In this document: positions 9,778 through 15,761 of the stretch, in pieces | How the letters are laid out: every line of letters begins with the position of its first letter | Numbering within the stretch: position 1 is the stretch's first letter | From: JAMWZF01 sp041628615 | GTDB taxonomy: Bacteria > Pseudomonadota > Alphaproteobacteria > Rhodobacterales > Rhodobacteraceae | Reading direction: 5' to 3' | Assembly (NCBI GenBank): GCA_041628615.1 | Contig: JBFKOW010000016.1 | Location: 1 to 33,065 of the forward strand | Length of the DNA stretch: 33,065 nucleotides | Notes under the pieces: generated by a model | Database searches by the model: none | Told to the model about the DNA's origin: nothing | The model's input: the letters and a program-made list of their open reading frames with translations, nothing else | Made by a program: the position numbers and the translations under genes

Positions 9778-9800
9778 GAAGGGCGCCCGTGGCGCCCTTC
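9778..9800 (-). terminator. Perfect hairpin between frcB and frcC
   Basis: GAAGGGCGCC (9778-9787) and GGCGCCCTTC (9791-9800) form a perfect 10-bp stem with a 3-base loop, 25 bases after the frcB stop. As in the TRAP operon, it probably lowers read-through or stabilises the binding-protein mRNA. No T run follows on the minus strand beyond TC-rich sequence. Confidence 0.7.
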
Positions 9801-9825
9801 CGCAGTTTTCGCGAAGGGGTGGGGA

Positions 9826-10845
9826 TCAGCCCCAGCAGAGGGCCATGCCCTCGTCGGTGTCGATCGACTCGACCCCGTCGACCGGCTGGTCCGTGACCAG
9901 CGCCACGCCGGTGTCGAAGAAGTTCTTGCCTTCGGTCGGGGCCGGCTTCTCGCCGGTTTCGGCGAAGGTCGCGATCGCCTCGACGCCGAGCGACGCCATC
10001 AGCAGCGGGTACTGCTGCGAGGTCGCTCCGATCACGCCGTCCTTGACGTTCTGGACACCGGGGCAGCCGCCGTCGACGGACACGATGAGCACGTCGTTCT
10101 CGCGGCCCAGCGCCTTGAGCGCCTCGTAGGCGCCAGCGGCGGCGGGCTCGTTGATGGTGTAGACGACGTTGATTTCCGGGTCGGTCGCGAGAAGGTTCTC
10201 CATCGCCTTGCGGCCGCCGTCGGTGGCGCCGTCGCTGACGTCATGGCCGACGATGCGCGGATCGGTCTCGTCGCCCCACTTGTTCGGGTCGCCAAGGTCG
10301 ATGCCGAAGCCTTCGAGGAAGCCCTGGTTGCGCAGGACGCCGACGGTGGGCTGCGAGATGTTGATGTTCAGCAGGCCGATCTTGGCATCCGCCGCGGCGT
10401 CGCCGAGCTGGCCGCGCGCCCACTGGCCGATGAGAACGCCGGCCTGGTAGTTGTCGGTGGCGAAGGTCATGTCGGCGGCGTCGATCGGGTCGAGCGGGGT
10501 GTCGAGCGCGATCACCAGCAGCCCGGCGTCACGCGCCTGCTGCACCACCGGCGCGATGGCGGCCGGGTCGGACGGGGTGATCAGGATGCCCGAGGCGCCA
10601 TTGGCGATGCAGGTCTCGATCGCGGCGACCTGGGTTTCGTTGTCGCCGTCGATCCGGCCGGCATAGGTGTTGAGCGTCACACCCAGTTCCTCGGCCTTGG
10701 CCGTCGCGCCCTCGCGCATCTTCACGAAGAACGGGTTGGTGTCGGTCTTGGTGATGAGGCAGGCCGACACGCCGTGTCCGGCGGCAAAGGCGCTGCCGGC
10801 GGATGCGAGAAGGGCGAGCGCGGACCCAGCAAGAAGCTTTTTCAT
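9826..10845 (-). CDS. frcB: Sugar ABC transporter periplasmic binding protein (FrcB-like)
   Basis: 339 residues with a Sec signal peptide (MKKLLAGSALALLASAGSAFA, cleaved near residue 22). The mature protein is a type-1 periplasmic binding fold: CLITKTDTNPFFVKM, GRIDGDNETQVAAIETCI, PSDPAAIAPVVQQA, ALDTPLDP, DNYQAGVLIGQWA, YTINEPAAAGAYEALK and VDGGCPGVQNVKDG. These closely match what I remember of rhizobial FrcB (fructose, ribose, mannose). The start at 10845 follows a strong GGGAGGAAACC. First gene of the frcBCA operon and divergent from a ROK regulator, the usual arrangement for substrate-responsive control. Confidence 0.94.
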   Translation of the reverse strand: MKKLLAGSALALLASAGSAFAAGHGVSACLITKTDTNPFFVKMREGATAKAEELGVTLNTYAGRIDGDNETQVAAIETCIANGASGILITPSDPAAIAPVVQQARDAGLLVIALDTPLDPIDAADMTFATDNYQAGVLIGQWARGQLGDAAADAKIGLLNINISQPTVGVLRNQGFLEGFGIDLGDPNKWGDETDPRIVGHDVSDGATDGGRKAMENLLATDPEINVVYTINEPAAAGAYEALKALGRENDVLIVSVDGGCPGVQNVKDGVIGATSQQYPLLMASLGVEAIATFAETGEKPAPTEGKNFFDTGVALVTDQPVDGVESIDTDEGMALCWG

Positions 10846-10944
10846 GGTTTCCTCCCAATGTCTTTCCGGCACGTCGCCGGGGGGGTTCGAACGGACGTCC
10901 TGTCCGCCGAGCAACTATGAAATGAGGTGATTCTCGCCCTCTGG

Positions 10945-10973
10945 TCAATAAATAAATCTACTTGACTTATTAA
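10945..10973. promoter_or_regulatory. AT-rich imperfect palindrome between frcB and the ROK regulator
   Basis: TCAATAAAT (10945-10953) and ACTTATTAA (10965-10973) are inverted repeats matching at 7 of 9 positions around an 11-base spacer. The 35-bp AT-rich patch stands out in very GC-rich DNA. It includes TTGACT (10962-10967) on the plus strand and TTGACC (10943-10948) on the minus strand as possible -35 elements of the divergent promoters. It is the best candidate operator for the adjacent ROK protein; the binding is inferred. Confidence 0.45.
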
Positions 10974-11014
10974 AACCGTCTCGGGCAGGCTGCCTCGCAG
11001 GGAGGACGATCGCG

Positions 11015-12211
11015 ATGGCCGACGGGCCGGTTCAGGATCCGCTCATCGGGGTGCGGCAGCAGGGCGTGCGCGCCTACAATGAACGTCTGATCCTGTCGAT
11101 GATCCAGCGCCACGGAGAGCTGCCGGGAAGCGAGCTCGCCCGCCGGGCCGGGCTGTCGCCGCAGACGGTGTCGGTCATCCTGCGGGCGCTCGAGGCGGAA
11201 GGCTTCGTCGAGAAGGGTACGCCGCAGCGCGGGCATGTCGGAAAGCCCCGGACGCCGATGCGGCTTCGGGCCGAGGGGGCCTATTCGGTGGGGCTGAAGA
11301 TCGGTCGCCGCAATGCCGCGCTGGTGCTTGCCGATCTGACCGGCGCGACGCTCGAACACCGGCATCTCAGCTACGGCTATCCGGTGCCGGAAGAGGTGCT
11401 GTCGTTTCTCCGCGACGGTCTCGCCTCCTTCGCGGACCGGCTTGGCAGTGCGGCCGAGCGCATCGCCGGCATCGGAATCGCCCTGCCGTTCCAGATCTGG
11501 CAATGGTCCGAGGCGATCGGCGCCCGGCCCGCGGATCTGCTGGTCTGGGAGGATGTCGACCTGCGCGACGAGATCGCCGCCTTCTCGGACCTTCCGGTGT
11601 ATCTCGAGAACGACGCGACCGCCGCCTGCCAGGCCGAGCACGTGCTTGGCCGCGGCCGCGAATTCCGCGACTACGCCTATATCTACGTCGGCTCGTTCAT
11701 CGGCGGCGGCATCGTGCTGGGCGACAAGGTGTTCCGCGGCCCGACCGGGAACGCCGGCGCGATCGGTCCACTGCCGGTGGTGACCGCGGCCGGCGGCGAA
11801 GGCCAGATACTCGACGTGGCGTCGATCTACCTGCTCGAGGCCGCGCTGCGCGAGGCCGGCGAGAACCCGCGCCGGCTCTGGACCGAGCCGGACGGCTGGG
11901 CCGCCTTCGATGCCCACGTCGAGCCCTGGATCGCCGCCGCCGCGCCGCATCTCGCGCGGGCCGTCACGACGCTGTGCGCGGTGATCGATTTCGAGGCCGT
12001 CCTGTTCGACGGCGCCTTCCCGCCCGAGGTTCGGGACCGGCTGGTGGCGGCGACGGCGGCGGAGATGGCCGCCCGCGACACCCGCGGCATCGCCGCCCCG
12101 CGGGTCGAGGCCGGCAGCATCGGACCGCACGCGCGGGAGATCGGCGCGGCGACCGCGCCCATCTTCGCCCGATACCTGCTGGTCAGCCATGACGGTCTGG
12201 GCGCCGCCTGA
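11015..12211 (+). CDS. ROK-family transcriptional regulator of the frc genes
   Basis: 398 residues. A winged helix-turn-helix (about 20-85: ILSMIQRHGELPGSELARRAG, SPQTVSVILRALEAEGFV) precedes a ROK sugar-kinase-like domain with VYLENDATAACQAEHVLGRG and FIGGGIVLGDKVFRGPTGNAGAIG in adjoining stretches. The ROK zinc motif (CxCGxxGCxE) is missing: the segment after GNAGAIGPLP has no cysteines. The N-terminal ATP loop is also degenerate (VGLKIGRRNAAL), so sugar-kinase activity is unlikely and a pure regulator is expected. Start at 11015 follows GGGAGG. Divergent from frcB, so it probably represses frcBCA until a sugar or sugar phosphate binds. Confidence 0.9.
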   Translation: MADGPVQDPLIGVRQQGVRAYNERLILSMIQRHGELPGSELARRAGLSPQTVSVILRALEAEGFVEKGTPQRGHVGKPRTPMRLRAEGAYSVGLKIGRRNAALVLADLTGATLEHRHLSYGYPVPEEVLSFLRDGLASFADRLGSAAERIAGIGIALPFQIWQWSEAIGARPADLLVWEDVDLRDEIAAFSDLPVYLENDATAACQAEHVLGRGREFRDYAYIYVGSFIGGGIVLGDKVFRGPTGNAGAIGPLPVVTAAGGEGQILDVASIYLLEAALREAGENPRRLWTEPDGWAAFDAHVEPWIAAAAPHLARAVTTLCAVIDFEAVLFDGAFPPEVRDRLVAATAAEMAARDTRGIAAPRVEAGSIGPHAREIGAATAPIFARYLLVSHDGLGAA

Positions 12212-12253
12212 GCGCATCCGGGCGGCCGTTCCTGCCCGCCTTGTCGCTGCGCT

Positions 12254-13093
12254 CTAGCGCTGTTTCGGACCGATCTCGGGCAGGCTGATCCGCGCCACCT
12301 GTTCGGCGATCGGCGCGATCGCGAGCGGGTGGGTATCGGCGTCGAAGGCGTCCGGATCGTCGAGCGGCGACCAGGCGCCGCAGCTGTAGATCTCGAGCCC
12401 GCTGAACCGCGCCTTGTAGCCCATCTTCGGGCTGCCGGGGACCCAGTAGCCCAGGTAGACGTAGGGCAGGCCCAGTTGCCGGGCGATCTCGACGTGGTCG
12501 AGGATCACGTAGGTGCCGAGCGAGTCCCGGACATGCTCGGGGGCGAAGAACGAGTAGACCATGCTGAGCCCGTCATCGAGCACGTCGGTCAGGCAGACCG
12601 CCCGCAGACCCTCGCGCGGGCCCTCCGGGTCGTCGTCGGGGTGGCTGTATTCGATCAGCCGCGACCGCACCGGCGTCTCCTCGACCATCGCGGCGAATTC
12701 GAACAGGTCCATGTCGGCCATCCCGCCATCGGAATGGCGGCTGTCGAGGTAGTCCCGGAACAGCGCGTACTGCGCCTCGGTCGCCCAGGGCGACGACGCC
12801 TTGCGCACGAGGCCGCGGTTGCGGTTCATCACCCGCCGCTGGCTCCGCGACGGCTCGAATCGGGACACGTCGATCCGGGCCGACAGGCAGGCCGCGCAAT
12901 CGGCGCAGGAGGGCCGGTAGAGGACGTTCTGCGACCGCCGGAACCCCTGCTTGGACAGCGCGTCGTTGAGCCGTTCGGCGTTCTCGCCCTGCAAGGCGGT
13001 GAACAGCTTCCGCTCCAGCCGCCCGGGAAGATAGGGGCAGGGTTGCGGGGCCGTCACGTAGAACTGGGGCGCGAGTGGAAGTGAATGCCGCAT
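12254..13093 (-). CDS. bpt: Aspartate/glutamate leucyltransferase (Bpt; arginyltransferase family)
   Basis: 279 residues, close to the usual bacterial Bpt length of about 240-280. The N-terminal domain has PCPYLPGRLERKLFTAL and the Cys-rich PSCADCAACLSARIDV. The C-terminal GNAT-like half has SMVYSFFAPEHVRDSLGTY, YVYLGYWV and KMGYKARFSGLE, typical of the family. The enzyme adds Leu from Leu-tRNA to proteins with N-terminal Asp or Glu, marking them for the N-end rule (ClpS/ClpAP). It stands alone on the minus strand, convergent with the ROK gene. Start at 13093 encodes MRHSLPLAPQFYVT, like homologues. Confidence 0.93.
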   Translation of the reverse strand: MRHSLPLAPQFYVTAPQPCPYLPGRLERKLFTALQGENAERLNDALSKQGFRRSQNVLYRPSCADCAACLSARIDVSRFEPSRSQRRVMNRNRGLVRKASSPWATEAQYALFRDYLDSRHSDGGMADMDLFEFAAMVEETPVRSRLIEYSHPDDDPEGPREGLRAVCLTDVLDDGLSMVYSFFAPEHVRDSLGTYVILDHVEIARQLGLPYVYLGYWVPGSPKMGYKARFSGLEIYSCGAWSPLDDPDAFDADTHPLAIAPIAEQVARISLPEIGPKQR

Positions 13094-13277
13094 CGGGATC
13101 GAGCCTGCCTGACACGCGCGAGGTTAGCAACGGGCCTTGCGGTTTTGAAGCCCCCCGCTTCGGGGGAGGGGCGTTTCCGCCGCACCTGTCCTAGCAGGTG
13201 CGGCCCCGCCCGAAACGGGACGGGGCCGCGGCGCGGTCGGGCGGCCGGGAGGAGGAGCCGCCGCACCCGGGGGCGGG
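13094..13277. other. Intergenic hairpins between bpt and the DUF2852-like gene
   Basis: This gap holds three potential hairpins: CCCCC-GCTTC-GGGGG at about 13152-13166, a perfect 10-bp stem GCCGCACCTG/CAGGTGCGGC at 13179-13204 with a 6-base loop, and CCCCG-CCCG/CGGG-CGGGG at about 13204-13225. They most likely terminate transcription from the minus-strand gene at 13278. No open reading frame of interest was seen. Confidence 0.55.
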
Positions 13278-13829
13278 TCAGGAGGCCGCCGGCCGGCGCA
13301 GTTCGGGGATCCGCGGGACCGGGCGGTCCGGGTCGTCGGATCGGATCGCCGCCCGGTCATCGGTGCCGGTGCGCGTCCCGGGGTGCGGCACCTTACCAGT
13401 GTCCCGGCGGGTCTGCGGACCCGTCTCGGGGCCGGTCTGCTGCCCGGCGCGAGGGGTCTTGGCGCTTGCCGCGCGGCTCCGCATGAAGGCCTCGAACTCG
13501 GCGGCGTCCTTCGACGCCCGCAGCCGGCTCACGAAACCGTCGAAGCGGGCCTTCTCGGTTTCCAGCCGGGCCAGCATCTCGGACCGGTAGGATTCGAACG
13601 CGGTGCTGTCGGACGGCGTTGCCTGCGGCGCGGCGCCTCCGGGCTGCCGGCCCCTTCCGGGCGCGCCGGACAGGAGCGGGATGCGGGCCCATTGCAGCGC
13701 GTAGAAGGCGGCCAGCGGGACGCCGGCGGGCCAGAAGGCGTCGAGCGCCACGATCGAGGTGCTGATGGCGAAACCGGCGTAGAGCAGGATCGATAGGACC
13801 TGGACGCCGGTGGAGACGGGGCGGGACAT
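13278..13829 (-). CDS. DUF2852-like membrane protein, divergent paralogue
   Basis: 183 residues. The N-terminus has two hydrophobic segments (about 8-30 and 34-52: VQVLSILLYAGFAISTSIVA, FWPAGVPLAAFYALQW). A predicted amphipathic helix at about 77-120 matches the C-terminal helix of the upstream neighbour at 23 of 44 positions, ungapped (from AFESYRSEMLARLE to EFEAFMRSRA). A long Pro/Arg/Thr-rich tail of low complexity follows. No catalytic motif is visible, and the function is unknown. It lies 69 bases downstream of its paralogue with a hairpin between them, so probably shares its promoter and operators. Assignment to DUF2852 rests on the similarity to the neighbour. Confidence 0.75.
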   Translation of the reverse strand: MSRPVSTGVQVLSILLYAGFAISTSIVALDAFWPAGVPLAAFYALQWARIPLLSGAPGRGRQPGGAAPQATPSDSTAFESYRSEMLARLETEKARFDGFVSRLRASKDAAEFEAFMRSRAASAKTPRAGQQTGPETGPQTRRDTGKVPHPGTRTGTDDRAAIRSDDPDRPVPRIPELRRPAAS

Positions 13830-13862
13830 GGGCGGGCTCGCGTGGTTACGGGGACGGCAGGG

Positions 13863-13888
13863 GCCGGACCCGCGGGGACGGGTCCGGC
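13863..13888 (-). terminator. Hairpin between the two DUF2852-like genes
   Basis: GCCGGACCCG (13863-13872) and CGGGTCCGGC (13879-13888) form a perfect 10-bp stem with a 6-base loop, in the 69-bp gap between the tandem genes. It may reduce expression of the downstream paralogue. No T run. Confidence 0.55.
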
Positions 13889-13898
13889 GATGGCGGGA

Positions 13899-14357
13899 TC
13901 AGGCTTCGGCGGGGTCGCCCTCGGCATCGCCGCGGCGCGCCTCGCGGGCCCGCTCGTCCATGAACTGGTCGAATTCGGCCTTGTCCTTGGCTTCGCGCAG
14001 GCGCTGCAGGAAGGCTTCGAACTGGTCCTGCTCGTCCTCCAGCCGGCGCAGCGTTTCGGCCTTGTAGGCGTCGAAGGCGGCGTTGCCCGAGGATTTCATG
14101 GCCGCCTTCCACGAGGCGTGATGGGTGCGGGTGCGCTTGGCGCAGGTGCCGGTGAACATGCGTTTGCTCCAGATCATGTAGGCGAGAAGGGCGAGGCCGA
14201 CGGGCCAGACGAAGACGAACCCGAGAACCATCGCGGCGATCCAGGCGCCCTTGCCGCGCTCGTCGAGCCAGCTTTCGGCCCGCTGGAACCAGTTGCCCTC
14301 CCGCACGGTGCGGGCATAGGGCGCCGAATGGTCGATCGGGGAGGTGGCGGTGTTCAT
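13899..14357 (-). CDS. DUF2852-family membrane protein
   Basis: 152 residues. After a short polar N-terminus there is an amphipathic stretch (NWFQRAESWLDERGKGAW), one long hydrophobic segment (about 37-62: IAAMVLGFVFVWPVGLALLAY), a basic linker, and a charged, probably coiled-coil helix (about 92-140). This layout matches the alphaproteobacterial DUF2852 family, whose function is not known to me. The start at 14357 is preceded by GAGGAGACCCCG. The gene lies directly behind two copies of a 19-bp palindromic operator, so it is probably tightly controlled. A membrane-stress or envelope role is plausible from the single-span plus coiled-coil form, but this is guesswork. Confidence 0.85.
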   Translation of the reverse strand: MNTATSPIDHSAPYARTVREGNWFQRAESWLDERGKGAWIAAMVLGFVFVWPVGLALLAYMIWSKRMFTGTCAKRTRTHHASWKAAMKSSGNAAFDAYKAETLRRLEDEQDQFEAFLQRLREAKDKAEFDQFMDERAREARRGDAEGDPAEA

Positions 14358-14394
14358 CGGGGTCTCCTCAGTGGTTCGATGTGGGTCTGCGTGG

Positions 14395-14413
14395 ATGTGA
14401 ATGCCTTTCACAT
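14395..14413. promoter_or_regulatory. Palindromic operator copy 1 (ATGTGAA-N5-TTCACAT)
   Basis: A perfect 7-bp inverted repeat, ATGTGAA (14395-14401) and TTCACAT (14407-14413), spacer TGCCT, 38 bases upstream of the DUF2852 gene start. A second copy of the same length lies 59 bp further upstream. The dimeric regulator is unknown. The two TGTGA half-sites are separated by 7 bases, not the 6 of a CRP site. Confidence 0.8.
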
Positions 14414-14441
14414 ATCGTCAGATGGGACCGCCGACCGGCCC

Positions 14442-14447
14442 GGTCAA
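14442..14447 (-). promoter_or_regulatory. Possible -35 element of the DUF2852 operon
   Basis: TTGACC reads on the minus strand at 14447-14442, between the two operator copies. The -10 is not clear; a weak GATATG-like hexamer overlaps the edge of operator copy 1. The placement would let a repressor on either site block RNA polymerase. Confidence 0.35.
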
Positions 14448-14453
14448 GGACTC

Positions 14454-14472
14454 ATGTGAAGGTTTTTTACAT
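14454..14472. promoter_or_regulatory. Palindromic operator copy 2 (ATGTGAA-N5-TTTACAT)
   Basis: Same 19-bp layout as copy 1: ATGTGAA (14454-14460), spacer GGTTT, TTTACAT (14466-14472), with one mismatch in the right half. A further ATGTGA half-site occurs at 14518-14523. It lies upstream of the likely -35. The repetition of a 7-5-7 palindrome within 80 bp is unlikely by chance in GC-rich DNA. Confidence 0.75.
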
Positions 14473-14557
14473 TTCTGTCCGGCGCGATCGGGCCCGTCCT
14501 GTTAAGGCCCTGATTTCATGTGATAACCCGACGGCGGGCGGTGCCGGGCGCCGCGGT

Positions 14558-15205
14558 TCAGCGCGAACAGCCGCCGCCGGAATCGAGCGCCGCGGGCCCC
14601 GCTGCCAGCAGCGCCGCGGCCTCGGGCCCGGAGAGCAGGCCCACCGCCGCGCCGCCCGCGACCAGCTCGTCGAAGCGCGCCCGGTGCGCCGCCGGGTCGC
14701 GCAGCAGCCGGGACGGGGCGGGCAGCAGCGCCATCAGGCCGAGCGCGCTGCGCAGGTCGGATCCCGCCGCCGCGGCGCCGCCCTGCAGGTAGGCCCCGGC
14801 CGCCGCCTCCACCCCGATGCAGCCGCGACCGAGCCAGGCCCGCTGGCTCCAGGCCGCGAGGATCTCGTCCGGGGTCAGCCCGTCTGCCAGGGCGCGGACC
14901 ACGTCTTCCTCGGCGCGCAGCCGCGCCGTCCCCCCGGTGGTCGGCGGCAGCAGGGTGCGGGCAAGGTAGCGGGTGATCGGCGACCCGGCGGCGGGCCGGT
15001 TGCGGAAGCCTGGGTCGAGGGCGATCAGGGCGGCCCGCGACAGCGCCGCCGGAACCGGGCGCGACAGGTCGATGCCGGGATCGGCGCGCAGGGCCGCGAC
15101 CGGGTCGGCCGGCTCCTGCGCCCGGCCGGGTCCGCCGACCAGCCAGAGGGCGAGCCCGGCGGCCAGCAGGACGCGGGCGAGAGCGAGACGCGCCAAACGC
15201 CTCAT
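14558..15205 (-). CDS. Degenerate GT51-like (peptidoglycan transglycosylase-related) protein
   Basis: 215 residues with an N-terminal hydrophobic anchor or signal (about 5-28, ending GPGRAQ). The rest follows the order of GT51 transglycosylase motifs: IALDPGF where the family has ALEDxxF, GSPITRYLARTLL for GSTITQQLAKNLL, RLRAEEDVVRAL for RKxxE, LTPDEILAAWSQRAWLG for KxEILexYLNxvylG, and GCIGVEAAAGAYL for GxxGIexAAxxYF. The first catalytic Glu appears lost and the Asn of YLN is replaced, so polymerase activity is doubtful. It may bind glycan or regulate a true synthase. Its start overlaps the YbaK stop by four bases (ATGA), so the two are co-translated. Family assignment is moderate, by motif order only. 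Confidence 0.7.
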   Translation of the reverse strand: MRRLARLALARVLLAAGLALWLVGGPGRAQEPADPVAALRADPGIDLSRPVPAALSRAALIALDPGFRNRPAAGSPITRYLARTLLPPTTGGTARLRAEEDVVRALADGLTPDEILAAWSQRAWLGRGCIGVEAAAGAYLQGGAAAAGSDLRSALGLMALLPAPSRLLRDPAAHRARFDELVAGGAAVGLLSGPEAAALLAAGPAALDSGGGCSR

Positions 15206-15672
15206 GCGGTGAACCGCGCCGGGGTCGCGCCGCTGACCCGCAGCAGGTCCGCCGGGGCCGCGGCGAACAGGTGGCGCGGCGTGCCGGCGGCGGCATAGAC
15301 CCGGTCGAACTCGGACAGGCGCTGGTCCCAGAAGGCCCGGATCGGGGTCAGGTGGCCGACCGGGGCGACGCCGCCGATGGCGAAGCCGGTCTGCGCCCGG
15401 ACCGCCGCCGCGTCGGCCCGGTCCAGCGGCTCGCCCGCCAACGCCGCGGCGCGCGCGCCGTCCACCCGGTTGCCGCCCGCGGTCAGGAACAGGACGCAGG
15501 CGCCGCTGTCGTGACCCCGGAAGATGATCGACTTGACGATCTGGTCGAGCCGGCAGCCGACGACCGCCGCCGCCTGCGCGGCGGTCCGGGTCTCGCCCGG
15601 CATCTCGGTCACCGGGGCGTCAAGCCCGGCCGCCGCCAGCGCCGTTTCCACCCGCCTCAGACTCCGGCTCAT
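15202..15672 (-). CDS. YbaK/ProX-type aminoacyl-tRNA deacylase domain protein
   Basis: 156 residues, the normal length for a free-standing YbaK/prolyl-tRNA-synthetase-associated domain. Visible features: TAAQAAAVVGCRLDQIVKSIIFRG, containing the conserved Lys used by this family, a hydrophobic strand VLFLTAGGNRVD, and GFAIGGVAPVGHLTPIRAFWDQRL, the glycine-rich loop of the active site, in adjoining segments. Such proteins hydrolyse mischarged aminoacyl-tRNAs (for example Cys-tRNA-Pro or Ala-tRNA-Pro). The start at 15672 gives MSRSLRRVETAL; upstream codons in frame are unlike the family. Divergent from glnE, and translationally coupled to the GT51-like gene. Confidence 0.88.
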   Translation of the reverse strand: MSRSLRRVETALAAAGLDAPVTEMPGETRTAAQAAAVVGCRLDQIVKSIIFRGHDSGACVLFLTAGGNRVDGARAAALAGEPLDRADAAAVRAQTGFAIGGVAPVGHLTPIRAFWDQRLSEFDRVYAAAGTPRHLFAAAPADLLRVSGATPARFTA

Positions 15673-15761
15673 CCCGTTTCCGCCCTGCCGTTGCGCCGGG
15701 CCGGACCATGCCCGGCCGCGGGACGATTGACCATCCCTGCCGGCGCGGGCACGGTCCGGCC

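Noticed and set aside
14395..14413. CRP/FNR-type site (TGTGA...TCACA)
   Set aside because: The half-sites are 7 bases apart rather than 6, and the palindrome extends as ATGTGAA-N5-TTCACAT.
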